From contig JAKCPI010010880.1 of NCBI GenBank assembly GCA_023213315.1, forward strand, positions 1-64,000: a stretch of 64,000 nt of DNA. The letters run 5' to 3'. Position 1 is the first letter of the stretch; each line of letters opens with the position of its first letter. Source of the stretch: Euborellia annulipes. Lineage: Eukaryota; Arthropoda; Insecta; Dermaptera; Anisolabididae. This document shows positions 20,700 to 33,747 of this stretch, one piece after another. Position numbers and translations under genes: made by a program. The notes beneath the pieces were generated by a model. It saw only the letters and a list, made by a program, of their open reading frames with translations, did no database searches and had not been told where the DNA came from.

Positions 20700-21028
20700 A
20701 AATCTGGTGTGACTGGTCGCACAACACACAACTTTCTTTCAAAAATGGGAAAATATTTATATTTTGTTACCATGGCAACCATTTCTCTTATCTTTCCTAT
20801 GAAAATCTAAATCTAAAAGTGGTCTTCAAACATTTTTGACACCGAAATGAGAATATACATTTTAAAGAACATCTAAATAAATGATTGATTTATAATAATT
20901 TTAATCAAAATCGTCAGAGTTCGCTCGAATTTTGAGAAAATCGAAAAAAATTGAAAAAGTAAAGAACTAGTACTTTCTTCATGCTTTAAATTGAACACAG
21001 ACCATGTTGCGGATACCACATTTTTGAA
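20700..21028 (+). repeat. Hairpin-ended repeat with a large internal deletion
   Basis: First half of the palindrome fused directly to AATGGGAAAATATTTAT of the body, continuing to ACCATGTTGCGGATACCAC. Confidence 0.75.
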
Positions 21029-21665
21029 CCAAAAATAAAGTGTATCGATAATTAAAGACTTAAAAAAAAATTTTTTAACAATCAGCAGGTTTCGGACAAA
21101 ATTTTAAAAATATTTGGTTGAAAAAAGTTCCCGAACACATTAAAAAAATCTTGTTATTTCGGACTCTTATTTATAAACCAAGGAGTTCATGGTTAGAGTT
21201 TAGAGGGGACAAATTTTGCCCAATCATAATCACAAATAATTTGCAATCTTAAATGATATATTGACAGCTAATTCACAGTCTATATGAAGGTTGATTGAAA
21301 AAATTCCATCTTTTTTAAACAAGGATCTACATAGTTAAAATTATTTTGTTGATAACTAGTAACAATTTTATTCCTAATTATATATAACGCCCCGTCGCAT
21401 AACCTAATGATAATGTTAATATAAATAAATAAATAAATAAAACGAGCAATAACCTGGAGAAGAAAGCGAAAACTCATCCCAGTTTCAAAAAATTGACTGG
21501 ATATTTTAGAAGGTATAGAGAAAAACGAATCTAACTTTAATAATTTTGTATATAGGTACGTATATAAAAAATTTCAAATTACATTTTAGTCTACATCTAA
21601 TTGTACATTATACAATAGTTAATGTAAATAAATAATTCTAATAAATCCTTTTCTTTACTTATTTT

Positions 21666-22296
21666 ACTTTCTCTTACCTATATATGTTAATATAGGCTAT
21701 AGAGAGAAAGAATTGGATTATTGTCAAAAATTCTATGTCGATATTTTGATGGAAATACACATTTTGAGGTCTCCAGAATTCAAAAAAGTGGTTTTCGCAA
21801 CATGGTCTGTAGGTGTGTGATCAAGATTTTAAGCATCAAGGAATTGAGCTAGAATGTTGAAATTTTATATTTAAGTTAGGCATCCACCTGAGGCGTGAAA
21901 ATAAGCTTTTAATAAAAATCGGCCAAAAAGTACTAGTAGTTTACTGATGTACTTTTTCAGTTTTTTTTTTTTTTTGATTTTCTCAAAATTCGCTCCAACG
22001 ATTCAAAATCAATTATTTTTTTAGATGCTCTTTAAAATGTATATTCTCATTTTACTATTGAAATCTTAAGAAGACCACTTTACTCTTGTACTTCATAGGA
22101 AAGATAGGAGGCCATTTTAACAAAATGTAAATATTTTTCTCTATTTATAAATTTTATATCATTAATTCTAATATATCGGCGGAAACTAAATATATGTCGA
22201 CACAAAAAATCTGCTGTGACAAGCACAGAACACTACTTTCGATTACTGAAAGTAAGAGAAAGTTGGGTACTGTGCGACCAGACACACCATATTTTT
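21666..22296 (-). repeat. Hairpin-ended repeat, near full-length
   Basis: Both terminal hairpins present (ACTTTCTCTTACC... at 21666; CTGCTGTGACAAGC ... CAGACACACC at the end). The microsatellite block is short and the body is otherwise collinear with 10081-10750. Confidence 0.85.
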
Positions 22297-24107
22297 TAAA
22301 ATCAATTTAGGTAGGTGAGTAATGATCAAAATTGCAAGACTTTTTCCTTTAACAGTTATTAAAAAGTATAAAGCTTATGTTTCTTGTAAAAGTGATTGTG
22401 TGCAAATACAAGTAGTTTCAAAATTAATATGAAGGCTAGATATATCTTTAGCCAAGCGGATCGACATGGTCGCGCCTCGGAGGCTAATTACAGAGAGGAT
22501 AAAGAGATTTGGAGAATGACGAAAAAGAAAAGGAGAGGTTATTTAAAAAAAAAAAAAAAAAAAAAAATAGGATATAGTAGATTTACAAGAACTATCCATA
22601 TCAAAAGAATTTCGACACACCCTAGAGCTTGATTTCTTTAACTGTAAACGTTTAGGGGCATACATATAATTATCTTATAATCCTAGATGCAAAAAATAAA
22701 AATATATACCTAGCCAGGAACATAGGATCATCAATTTATGTACCGCTCTAATAATTGGAATTTATGAACTAGTATGATTTGTGTATTTATTTAATTAAAA
22801 AGCATTTTAAAATGAATATTTTAAATGAGACCTAATAAAGAAAAAAATATTTGAAATTGTTAAATTCAAAATGTTCAAAGTTTCTGACCCGAGAACGTGA
22901 TATCTAAATTATTCATCTGACATTAAATTTGCGTCTCCCTTACTTTTCTTAAACACTTAAATTCAATAAAATAATTCATGTATGCAAATAAATCAAGTTT
23001 ATTTATATTTGAACCTTGTTACGCATTAGTGTGTCAAGCGCCAGCTATCGAGTTTTGAGAAAATTAACATTAAAGTTTTTTGTTTTCATTGGATTATATA
23101 TAATTTTTTTGTCAATTGTGCAAGTAACATTAAATATAAATTTTTTTAGGACATATTTCATAAAAAATACTATTAATTATAGCATTTGAAACAATATTCC
23201 GTGCTTAACTCAATTTTTAATTTTTTGGCGCTTGAGACACTAATGCATAAGAGGGTCCATTTAAGAGAAGTTTGATCTGAGTGGTGGTCGGTAATCGAAA
23301 GTTGTGTTGTGTGCTTGTCACACCAGATTTTTATTAATAATAATTAGTTAAATACACCAGCAGAGTCATAAATGATGTAAAATAAATAAGCATCACAACT
23401 AGGGTGGGCGGGGGGCACCCCTGAATAAGCATCTCAACTAGGGTGGGTGGCTACCCCTTGCTTTCTTACCCCCCCCCCCCCCGTAAGAGTACATCTTCCC
23501 TGGTATTGTCTAGAAGCAAAATATTGTATAAAAAAGCTCAAAAAATTGTATTTTTTCAAATTACTGTGGAATTCTGCAAAAAACAATAGCCTTATATGCC
23601 GAAAATAGTTTTTTTTTTTTTTTTTTAATTGCCTCCCCTCCACCTGGGAAAGAAATGTTCAGATGGTTATGATATAGTCACACCATCACACCTGTTGTCA
23701 ACAAAAATTTTCTCAGATAACAAATTATTCTAATTCATTTCACAAACTTTCTGCAACAAGTACTGATTATATCATTATCATCAATTAAACTCAACGGAAA
23801 GTTTCTTATTCAATTTTATGATAATTTTAATATTTCTCTTGCATTACTTTCTCTTTAATTTATTTAGCCACTACTAAAAATAAAATAAATTATGAAATTT
23901 TTTTTAGAAAAATGACAGTATTCCCGTATTTGGTGGACCCTCGCCTTTCCCCACTTGTAATCAATAGAAGGCCTTTGATTTTGATTATTTTCTAAATCGT
24001 AGACTTGACTATTCTCGACATATATTTATATTTACTATGGGGAAAAACGTAACTTCAATAATTAATAACATGGAAAATTTTCTGAATTTTAGAACGAGAA
24101 TAATTTT
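22297..24107. other. Intron 1, sparse repeats
   Basis: A GC-richer patch lies at 22440-22530 with no clear frame. A hairpin fragment is at 23287-23332 (AATCGAAAGTTGTG ... CACACCAG). A direct duplication of AATAAGCATC(A/T)CAACTAGGG lies at about 23385 and 23423, beside a C14 run. The remainder shows nothing recognisable. Confidence 0.5.
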
Positions 24108-24140
24108 ACTTTCTCTTACCTATATGTACAGTATATGTTA

Positions 24141-24174
<34 letters not shown>

Positions 24175-24499
24175 GGGGGAGAGAGAGAGAGAGAAAGTAT
24201 TGGGTTCATGTCAAAAATTCGATGTCGAGATTTTGATGAATATACACATTTTGTGGTCCCCTGAATCCAAAAAGTGGTTTTTGCAACATGGTCTGTCTGT
24301 CTGTCTGTGTGTGTTCAATTTAAAGTATGAAAGAATTTAGCTAGGGGGTTGAAATTTTATATTTAAGTTAAGCACCCCCCTAGGGCGTTAAAAAATTCCT
24401 ATCTAGGCGGACAGACAGAGCGAATTATATAATGAGATAGATAAAATTCATAAAGTAATTATTTTTTAGATACTCTTTAAAATGTATATATATCTTCTG
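24108..24499 (-). repeat. Hairpin-ended repeat, 3'-truncated
   Basis: Left hairpin expanded by an (AT)n/(GA)n run (24140-24195), then the body to ATACTCTTTAAAATGTATAT. The terminal palindrome is absent. Confidence 0.8.
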
Positions 24500-24787
24500 T
24501 AAATATGATGTTATCATACCATGTTTTTAAAGGAACGAAGAAGAAAAATTATAGTGTCGAATAATTACTTTAAAAATCGAAATGAATTAAAAATTCAGGT
24601 GATGTAAAATGGGATGTATAAAAAAATATAAAAAAATTTTAACATCATAATCATAATTAAAGCGGGGGGGGGGGGAAATTTCAAAATTTTAATTTGAATT
24701 GCAAATCTCGACTATCACTACTATACGATAGATGAAAAAAAAAAAAAAAACCAAAGTGGTTAAACTTTAAATTTCAACTATAGAAAC

Positions 24788-25060
24788 AAATTTGGTGTAA
24801 TTGGTCGCACGGCACTCCAGATTTTTTGTGTTATAAAATATTTATATTTTGTTACCATAACAACTATTTCTTCTATCTTTCCTATGAAGTACAAAAGTAT
24901 TAGTCTGCTTCAAACAATTTTGAGGACCAAATGAGAATATACATTTTAAAGAGAATATAAAAAAATTTTAATCAAAATCGTTGGAGTGAATTATGAGAAT
25001 TCGAAAAAAAACTGGAAAAATCAGAAAAGTACTAATAATTTTTGTTTAAAAATTTTGTGC
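24788..25060 (+). repeat. Hairpin-ended repeat, diverged partial copy
   Basis: Collapsed palindrome (TTTGGTGTAATTGGTCGCAC ... CCAGATTTTTTG) and the first half of the body, ending near TTTTGTTTAAAAATTTTGTG. Confidence 0.7.
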
Positions 25061-25612
25061 CAAAAAGGAAAATATTCCGAGACCCGAACTTTAAGAAGCT
25101 ACAATTAAGATGATTTTTTTTTTTTATTTATAATTTTAGCAATTTTGTTTAAATAAATTGGTCTGGACCTAGCAAAAGCTAGGGGCAGCCCTGTTCAAAT
25201 CCGAAGTTTAATTAAAAATAAATAAAATTAAATTGAAACTATTCATTAAAAAAAAATCTGCCTTGAGAAATGGAAAAATTATACGCATCTAAAAATTATG
25301 ATTTCAGATCTTGATAAAATGAAGGAAAATTTTATCAATGTTATAAGTGAATAAGTGCGAGAAAAAAAAATTCTTACAAACAAAATAGATAATTTAATAA
25401 AGAGAAAACTTACGGATTAATATAGATCAAGAAAAGAAAAAGAGAAACTTAAAACAGTTATGAGAAATAAATATAATGAATATTAAGGAACAAAAGCAAT
25501 TAAGAATAAGATAAACACATTAGTTTTGTTCCAAGGGCATTTTCAAGACAAAGCAGAGTCCTTCACATTAACCATCAAAAAAATATTTATAATAAAATCG
25601 ATTTTACTTACT

Positions 25613-25693
25613 TTATATTATCTTTAACGTGTACTCCTCAAGAAATCTGCTGTCACAACATCCATTAGTTGGATTAATGCTCGAAACATTTAT
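25613..25693 (-). CDS. Candidate minus-strand exon
   Basis: On the minus strand TTAATTTTTTTCAG, a strong acceptor, precedes 25693. Only the phase-0 frame is open. It runs 26 codons (INVSSINPTNGCCDSRFL...) to TAA at 25615-25613. It could be a terminal exon, or continue through an unseen donor. No repeat covers it. Function unknown. Confidence 0.25.
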   Translation of the reverse strand: MNVSSINPTNGCCDSRFLEEYTLKII

Positions 25694-26035
25694 CTGAAAA
25701 AAATTAAAAGTTATTATTAATGAAATAATCCATAACCAAGTTAAAGTATCTAATAAAATTACGTGTTTATAATAGCCTTTATATTAACATTGGTTAAACA
25801 TTCGTAATTAACTTAAAGTTGATCAATTCGAAGATTTAAATTAATCAGCAAAGTAGCAATTAATAAATTAAGGGGTGACAGAATAAAGTTCATGATTTTT
25901 ATTTATTATTTTTTTTTTACAACAGTTGCGCCCATGGTTGACAGACTTTGTCTAGCCAGTGGGTTGACTATTTCGACCGATCCAAAAGCTTTCCTCGCTA
26001 ATGCAGTTATATAAAATGAATAAAATTTCTTATTT

Positions 26036-26919
26036 ACTTTCTCTTATTTATATATGTTAATATATAGAGAGAAAGTATTGAGATCATGTCAAAAATTCGA
26101 CGAAGAGATTTTGATGGATATGCATGTTTGAGTCCCCTGAGTCCAAAAAAGTGGGTCCGTCCCGCAAATTGGTATGTCTGTCTGTAACGATTTTAAGCAT
26201 AAGGGAATTGAGCCTCAGGATTGAAATTTTATATTTAAGTTAGGTACCGGTACCCTCCCGGACATTCAAAATAAGATTTTGAAAAAAATCAGCCAAAAAG
26301 CACTAGTACTTTACTGAAATACTTTTTCAGTTTTTTTTTTTTTTTTTTTTTTGAATTACTCAAATGATTTTGATTAAAATTCAAAAATCAATTATTTTTT
26401 ACATGCTCTTTAAAAAGTATATTAGTAAAATAGTTTGAAGTACACTTTACTGATGTACTTTTTCAATTTTTTTTCAATTTTCTCGAAAAATTCATAAATC
26501 AATTATTTTTTAGATCCTCTTTAAAATTTATATTTTTGCCCAGAAAATTGTTTGAAGTACACTACTGATAAAGTATTTCAGATTTTTCAAATTCATTTTC
26601 CAGCTCTTCCTTCCATAGACCTCATGTTAAATCCCTTGGGAATTTGCATGTTAATTTCGATTCAAAGAAAAGGGGGGGAAACTTTTTTGAAAAATATTTT
26701 TGCCAATTCTTATGAAATTTTATATTTATTTAGGATTCTCTATTATGTATAAAATATCCCAATATGAGATTAAAATTTTCAAAAACCATAGTTTATTTCA
26801 AGCAGCACATTTAAAAGTTTGAAACTAAGGTGATAAGGGAAACTAAACCATAAATATATCTCGACACAAATTAATCTGGTGGGTCAAGCACAGTACACAA
26901 CTTTCGATTACCGAAGATT
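26036..26919 (-). repeat. Hairpin-ended repeat, long variant with internal duplication
   Basis: The segment TTTACTGATGTACTTTTTCA ... CTCTTTAAAA is present about twice (near 26310-26420 and 26450-26530). It then carries a variant module CTTCCTTCCATAGACC ... TTGCATGTTAATTTCGA that recurs inverted at 29905-30070. Ends in half a palindrome. Confidence 0.75.
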
Positions 26920-28036
26920 TTTTTATTCTTTTATTCATAAACCGAAGTATGAAGAATCAAAGGTGATAGATCTATTATTTTTTTTTTATTTTATTCAATA
27001 ACCTTTTAATTGTCTCTTTAAATATATACATTACGAACAAATTTATTATTTATATTTATTTATTTATTATTATCTTAATAGGCTAATTTTTTATTTTTAT
27101 TTTAATATGCAAAAATATTATTACTTTTTCCGGTCTTTTGTTAATAATTAAATAAGCTTAATTTTTTAGAAAAAGAATTAGTTAAATTAACCTTAACCTA
27201 AGAGAAAAAAAATTAATTTTTTGTCTGTTCTAATTATATTGAACAAATTTTTTTTTTCTCTTACTTAAGTCATTCTTTAAACTACCGGTAAATTAAAAAT
27301 GTATTAAGAACAAGATCAAGCGACCGGCCTATTTGATTAATTTAGACGAAAATTTTTGAAAAATCATTCAATAGACTTTCAAATTTATTTTTGATTTTTT
27401 TCTTCCAAGTATTTATTTTTCCACTCAAAACGCGACAGAAAGTTGTGTTAAAAAATTTTCAATTTTTACTGAGAGCTCCGAGGAATAGAGTACTAGGGAA
27501 CTGGACCAGTAAAATTATTTTTTTAACTAGCTGCTCAGCCGATCTTTAGCGGGCTAGGCACAGACAGATTGACAGAACGACTTTGTCTTTTATATATATT
27601 AGTATAAATGAAAAAAATATTTAATGCAAATATGATTAATTACATTTATAATAGTTTTAATAGAACAAGTTTGATACTTCCAGAAACTAGATGAACAAAT
27701 AAATATATGAACCAAACCAAATAATTTGAAACTTAATCATAATGGTAAAAGCTTAACCGTACAGTTATAGAAGATAAAAAAAAACTATTAAATAAAATAA
27801 GATTTTAATCCTAAGCGGTATTATTTGCCTTTACCAATTATGGAATAACCGCAGTACTCGGTTAATCATTTATTCAAATAGATAGGAAGTGATTTTTATT
27901 ATTTTAATTTTTTTTTTTTATTTAATTAAATATGGAAATAAATATTATAAATACATTATATAGGTAGGTAATCAGGTTCTTATATAGATCCGCATATGAT
28001 GTGTTCAAAAGCCATGTTGCAAATTTAAATATTTTT
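26920..28036. other. Intron 1, AT-rich, nothing recognised
   Basis: Strongly AT-rich with no recognised repeats, exons or RNA genes. Confidence 0.6.
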
Positions 28037-28692
28037 ACTTCTCTTACCTATGTATATATGTAATATATATATAGAGAGAAAGTATTGGATTCATGTCAAA
28101 AATTCGATGTCGAGATTTTGATGGATCTTCACGTTTTGAGGTCCCCTGAATCCAAAAAAGTGGTTTTCGCGACATGGTCTGTCTGTGGGTGGGTGTGGGT
28201 GTGTGTTCAATTTTAAGCATGAAGGAATTGAGCTATGAGGTTGAAATTTCATATTTAAGTTAAACACCCCCGGGACCGGAAAATAAGCTTTTAATCAAAA
28301 TCGGCCAAAGAGTACTAGTACTTTACTGATGTACTTTTTCAGTTTTTTCGATTTTCTCAAAATTTGCTCCAACGATTTTTTTTAAATTCAAAAATCAATT
28401 ATTTTTTAGATGCTCTTTAAAATGTATATTCTCATTTTGCGATTGAAATCTTCTGAAGACCACTTTACTCTTGTATTTCATAGGGAAGGATAGGAGAAAT
28501 GGTTGCCATGGTAACAAAATATAAATATTTTCCCATACTTATAAATTTTTACATCTTGAATTCAATTGTACCCTACTGTCGGAAACTAAATACATGTCGA
28601 CACGAAAATCTGGTGTGACAAGCACAGTGCACAACTTTCGATTACCGAAGGTAAGAGAAAGTTGTGTGCTGTGCGCCAGTCACACCAGATTT
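28037..28692 (-). repeat. Hairpin-ended repeat, full-length copy
   Basis: Among the cleanest copies, about 656 bp. The left hairpin ACTTCTCTTACC...GAGAGAAAGT, an intact body and a full terminal palindrome (28607-28692) are all present. Confidence 0.92.
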
Positions 28693-28914
28693 TTTTTATT
28701 ACGAAAAGTATTTTAATGATAAAATTCTCAAAAAAGGTTTTAATTCAAGGTGATTCTATAAGATGAAAATAGTGGACAAAATATAAGAGAAAAAATACTT
28801 GTATTTATTATTATTCTTTTCTTTTCATATTCCAAGCCAAGTTTCTCAATTTAGTGATCTTTTACGTATTTTATCCTTTTAAATAACAGAAATTTTTTGA
28901 ATTAATAAATAATT

Positions 28915-29256
28915 TTTGATAATCCATGGATGGGGTCCTCTTAGGTATCAGATCAACACTTGGCTAAGTTCTAAGCGAGAAGAATTGGCTTGGGTGGGTG
29001 CGGCTTGCGGCCTGCGAGGCTTTCAAGGCCAGCCGCCATTCTTGACATTCCTCTTTGGAGCCACATCTCTCTCTTCTCTCTTTCTCTCAACTCTTACCTC
29101 CTCTCCTACCTCCATTCGGCTTGCCTGACTGCCTTTTCTTTTTCCTTGATTCCCCTCTCGAGCCCTCTCTGTATACCTGATGGGGTCGGACCAGCATCCA
29201 AAGATGACTTGGAAAAAAACGGCTGGACCTTCATATTACAATGTACCCATTTCTAA
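28915..29256. other. GC-richer island of unknown nature
   Basis: Unlike its surroundings it is GC-rich with a CT-rich block (29065-29105). On the minus strand there is AAGAATGGCGGCTGG, and further up ATGAAGGTCCAG runs open to a CATCAG/GTATAC donor-like site near 29179. It could be a promoter or first-exon region of a minus-strand transcript, but no complete exon is established. Confidence 0.25.
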
Positions 29257-29904
29257 CTCGGCCGTTACAAAAGAAAAAAAAAAACAACCTAATTTAAGCC
29301 CTAGTATACTAGAAGACAGAACAGAAATATAACGTAAAAACTCAGAGTTTCAAAATGATTTTTAATATTCACCCTGATGACAAATTTTCCGATTTTTTTT
29401 TTTTGTAAACCCCAAAACTAGGCCGACTATTCAAAAAGTGTTGTCTTGATAGATTGGAGATGATTAAATAAAATTGTAACTGTAATAAAGCGACTTCAAT
29501 GAAAAAAAAAATATCCAAGGCGCCCTAAAAAAATTTAAATAAAATGACTTTTGAATTAAGGGGATGTCAATCAATAACATTGAGTTTTGATTTAATAAAT
29601 GATTTTTATTTAAATTTTAAATAAATAAAATTATGATTGAAAATAAACATCAATTTTGATTTCGATTTAAAAAAGAAATATTTTTTTGTCATCGATTAAT
29701 TGCAATTAATAAAAGGAACAAAATAATTTTTTAAGTTCAAATTTTCTCATAGGAAAACAAAACACAGGAAGTTGCTTACGCAAAAAATAATTTATACCTA
29801 TAATGAACATTTAAATCTCACACACTATCGAACCTCGGGCCCACCCCCCACCCCCTTGGCCACAAAGGTAATTCATTTTTTTTTAATGTGTAAAAAGTTC
29901 CAAT

Positions 29905-30070
29905 GGGACCCTCTTTTGAATCGAAATTAACATGCAAATCCCCATACGGATTTAACATTGGTTCTATGGAAGGAAGAGACGGAAAATCTGAAATACTACT
30001 ACATCAGTAAAGTGTACTTCAAAGAATGTTCAGGGTAAAATGAGAATATACATTTTAAAGAGCATCTTGT
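29905..30070 (+). repeat. Hairpin-family variant fragment
   Basis: Shares TCGAAATTAACATGCAAAT, TCTATGGAAGGAAGAG and AATGAGAATATACATTTTAA with the variant copy at 26036-26919, inverted relative to it. Confidence 0.65.
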
Positions 30071-30692
30071 TTATTTCTATTTATTTCAATTGATTGTGAG
30101 TGGTATCCAATTTAATTGAAAATCTAAATCGGTTTTTGTATAACAAATTGGATTTTTATTTTTTCCAATAGCCTATCGCGAACCGTTTTTTAAGATTTGA
30201 AAGAGTCATAATTTCATCGTAAATTGGATGGGGAATTCAAAAAAAAAAATAATTTCATAATTGAGACAAAATTGTATTATGGTTAAAAGTTAAAATTAAA
30301 TAAAAAAATAACGCCATTTTTTTCAAGGATGTTATGACCCGATATAGGTCTTGATTTTTTTCCTAGAAACTACCATCAGCCCCCAAAAAATATCCAAAAT
30401 TCAAATCAATCAATTCAGCCGTTCCTGAGAAAAAAATTGTTTTCTAATTTTTACATGTTTTGCTACAAAAGTCTTTAAAGCATATATTTTTTTCTCAGGG
30501 GGGGGGAGCGCGAGCGGAAACAAGTCATTTCGTCAAGGGTGAAAAATATGGATAAGACACGTCCCTGATCCTATCAAGCTCTATCAGTTGGAGACGAGGT
30601 ATGAGTGGATGCCTAATCATCAGGCGCATTACGTCGAGACACGATATTCAAGGCGCTTTATACATTATATAAAAGTAAATTTTTTGAATTAA
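30071..30692. other. Intron 1, unrecognised
   Basis: AT-rich. AATCAATTCAGCCGTTCCTG near 30405 is of a type often found in dispersed invertebrate repeats. A G9 run sits at about 30499. Confidence 0.4.
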
Positions 30693-30816
30693 TGGAAGGA
30701 TCTTGCCTCTTGTGCTAAGGGTCAGTCAGGTGTTCGCGTCTCATGGGACAAAAGTTTATTTCAAATGAATTGACTACCAAACAATTGAAATAAATGGCAT
30801 CGGATATCGAAAAAGA
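30693..30816 (+). mobile_element. SINE family B, diverged
   Basis: TGTTCGCGTCTCATGGGAC resembles the B-box region. It is followed by TTTATTTCAAATGAATTG, GAAATAAATGGC and a degraded GATATCGAAAAAGAC tail. Confidence 0.5.
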
Positions 30817-31296
30817 CAAAGAAAAAGTCCCGAGACTTTGCTATAACTATATAACGCAAAATCTGATGATTGAGATATCATAATCTTATTATTCTTATAT
30901 TGAAATATTTTAGTATGCTATTAAGCCTATAAAGCCTCTGACCAGCAGAGGTAGATGTTTTGGCTTCATGATCTAAAGCGATAAGTTTTATTGTATTTCA
31001 AGTAAATAGATATAAAAAGGCTCAGATGCTATTTAGATAAATACCTCCAAACTTTTACTTAACTAGCCTTCAAAATGGCTAATGAGATTTCTCCAAAATT
31101 TTATTAATAAATATATTAATGTCGTCATAAATAGATTTCACTAATTCCCTGAAGGATAGATGATATTTTAAAAGTTAATATAGAGAAAGGCATACATTCC
31201 TTAAATATTCCACATTTCTTAATATTATTATTTAGACTTTCAAAAAAAAAAAAAAAAAACTTTATATATTTAGGAAAAGAATTACTATACACAGAT

Positions 31297-31441
31297 GTAA
31301 CAACCTTTATAATCTTAGCTGAATTGTACCTGAAGAAGACCACAGAATGAATGGCCGAAACGTTGTAATTTTTACAAATAAACCACAGTTAAACCGAAAA
31401 TCTAATTTTTTCCTAATGATAACAACTGTGAAGCCTAAACT
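31297..31441. repeat. Foldback family, single arm
   Basis: GATGTAACAACCTTTATAAT, GAATTGTACCTGAAGAAG, GGCCGAAACGTTG and AATAAACCACAGTTAAACC match the right arm of the foldback at 59540-59850. Confidence 0.75.
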
Positions 31442-31473
31442 CACTAAATTCTTTAAATAATTATTTGGGGCTT

Positions 31474-31724
31474 CGGGCTTGGTGTAGTTGGTAATGCGCC
31501 TGCCTTGTATACCAAGGGTCGCGGGTTAGGATCCCAGGCAGTTCGATGATTTTATTTAAGCCATTTGGATACCAAAAGACTTAAATAAGAATGCCCGTAC
31601 CCCCAATAGATATATTCATTAAGAACGGTTACCGGAAAAGTCTTATATGGCCTTGGCTACGGAAAAGACTGTATGCTTGTGTGTGAGTGTGAATGGGAAA
31701 AAAGTGTGAGTGTTAAAAAAAAAA
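31474..31724 (+). mobile_element. SINE family A, full-length
   Basis: Head CGGGCTTGGTGTAGTTGG (A box), GGGTTAGGATCCCAGG (B box), body with a short hairpin around ATTTAAGCCATTTGG. The tail has GGCCTTGGCTACGGAAAAG, a GTGTGA run and a final A10 run. AATTATT flanks both sides as a possible target duplication. Confidence 0.8.
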
Positions 31725-32603
31725 TTATTGTTATATTAAAATATTCTTTGAAGAAGATACTAAAAAATAATTCAGAGGGATTGAAAAAAAAGAAAATGGG
31801 AAGTGCTACATACAAACAAAGGACACTTTTGACCTCAAAATCACACAAAAACACGCCCAGAAGACAAAACACTAGTCTCAATATTTTCCAAGGATAATCT
31901 ATTTAATCACAATAGATTAACATACAACATAATCAAAATCCAAGAGAGAAACTGGCAGCACAAGGAAACCGAATATTGTAAGGAAGAAAAACGCAGGCCT
32001 ATTTCAATCTGGTGATTAGTATAAAATTTTGTATATGTGTCCCAAACCCTCTGCATCAATTAAGAACATCACGTTTTTTCTACTCAAGTAGTTGAAAAGA
32101 CTCGTGAACAATTAGAAACCATACCGAAACGTGTTTAAGAAATTTAAAAAAAAAATTTTTTAATAAATAATTTATTTAAAAGAAAAGAGAATTTGAATGT
32201 ATTATAATAAATATAGAAGTCAATGAAGATAATTATTATTTAGACGTGATCTTCGACATAGAGGTCAGAATAGAAATTGGGTGATTCTCCAAAAGTGGCG
32301 AGGGTCAATATAAACACTTGTTTTATGAGTAATTTTAAAGAAAAAATATCAAGTATGTCAACTATGATTTTAATGAGTTTTTTCTTTCAACAATAAATTA
32401 CTTTCTTTTCAATTGTTTTTTTGCTATTATTAATTTTATTATGTATTTATAAACTTTTAATAATTTTTATGATTATAAAATAATAATAAAGTGGTAGGAT
32501 TGGAGTCAGCCAAGGATGAATTAGAATTCATATTCAAATTTTTATTCCTTCTTAATTGGGATAAATTATATTTTAACGGTGGAGAAAACAAAAATTTAAC
32601 CCT
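31725..32603. other. Intron 1, nothing recognised
   Basis: AT-rich with short open frames only. No repeat family of this window recognised. Confidence 0.55.
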
Positions 32604-32678
32604 GATCTAGTGTGACTGGTCTCACAGCATAGCAGATTTTTTTTGTGTTGATATATGTTTAGTTTCCGCCAATATATT

Positions 32679-32925
32679 TTTTATTTTTTTTCTCATTCAC
32701 ACTCACACTCACACACACATTCATACAGTCTTTTCGGCAACTCAGGCCATTTAAGACTTTGACGATAACCGTTGTAAGGAATATATTTATTGTGGGGTCA
32801 GGCATTTCTATTTAAGCCATCTGGTATCCAAATGGCTTAAATAAAATCATCGGACTGCCTGGGTCCGAACCCGCGACGTTTGGTATAGGAGGTAGGAGCG
32901 CTACCTACTACGCCAAACCCGGGGG
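32679..32925 (-). mobile_element. SINE family A with 13 bp target duplication
   Basis: CCGCCAATATATT occurs at 32666-32678 and 32926-32938. On the minus strand the insert reads CCGGGTTTGGCGTAGTAGG (A box) and CGGGTTCGGACCCAGG (B box), and ends in a GTGTGAGTGTGAG run and A-rich tail. This fixes both ends of the family and shows it postdates the host repeat. Confidence 0.92.
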
Positions 32926-33255
32926 CCGCCAATATATTAAAATTCAAGATGTAAAATTTATAAACATAAATATTTATATTTTGTTACCATGCCAACCTAT
33001 CATTCCTATGAAGTACACGAGTAAAGTGGCTTTCAATCAATTTTGCGAGCAAAATGAGAATAGACATTTTAAAGAGAATCTAAAAAATAATTGATTTTTT
33101 AATTAAAATCGTTAGAGCAAATTTTGAGAAAATTGAAAAAAAAAAGGAAAAAGTGCTTCAGTAAAGTACTTTTTACCTTATTTTCACGCCTCAGGATAGT
33201 GCCTAATTTAAATATAAAATGTGATGAAGATAGGGACAGCCTGGTGGATATTATT

Positions 33256-33363
33256 GAGAAGGGTGAATAAATAAATCCAGAGCTAGTATTCAGGCAAATT
33301 TATAATATAATCCGAATAAATTTGCCTGAATACTAGCTCTGGATTTATTTATTCACCCTTCTC
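33256..33363. repeat. Perfect 48 bp inverted repeat
   Basis: Arms 33256-33303 and 33316-33363 are exact reverse complements around a 12 bp spacer, starting GAGAAGGGTGAATAAATAAA. TAAATATAAAAT flanks the insertion on both sides. Confidence 0.95.
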
Positions 33364-33476
33364 TAAATATAAAATTTCAACCTCGAAGCTCAATTTCTTC
33401 TTGCTTAAAATAGAACACAAACACTGACAGACAGACAAGACCATGTTGCGAAAACTACTTTTTTTGGACTCAGGGT

Positions 33477-33747
33477 CAGTGGCGTCATTTGGGGGGGGGG
33501 CAGGTGGGGGTCATTTGCCCCCCAAGGGCTCTGACTTTTATAAAATTTTATATTATTCTAGATAAAATCTTTCAAAATATATCTACGAGTATATAAACTG
33601 TAGAGAATTAAACAATTAATTATATTAAATATCTTTTGGCTCAATTTGAGTACATATTTGTAAGTAAAAATTAAGAAAAAAAATGTTTGTCCCCCGCCCA
33701 AGAAAAAAATTTGCCTCTCCCAAGAAAAAGTTGAAATGACGCCACTG
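33477..33747. mobile_element. hAT-like MITE
   Basis: TIRs CAGTGGCGTCATTT and AAATGACGCCACTG are exact inverses, with G/C runs inside. Flanks CTCAGGGT and CTCAGGGG match in 7 of 8 bases. A diverged relative is at 56638-56888. Confidence 0.88.

Noticed and set aside
31474..31560. Possible tRNA gene (A and B boxes)
   Set aside because: The head is followed by a conserved non-tRNA body and A-rich tail, and repeated at 1468 and 32679 with target duplication; it is a SINE.
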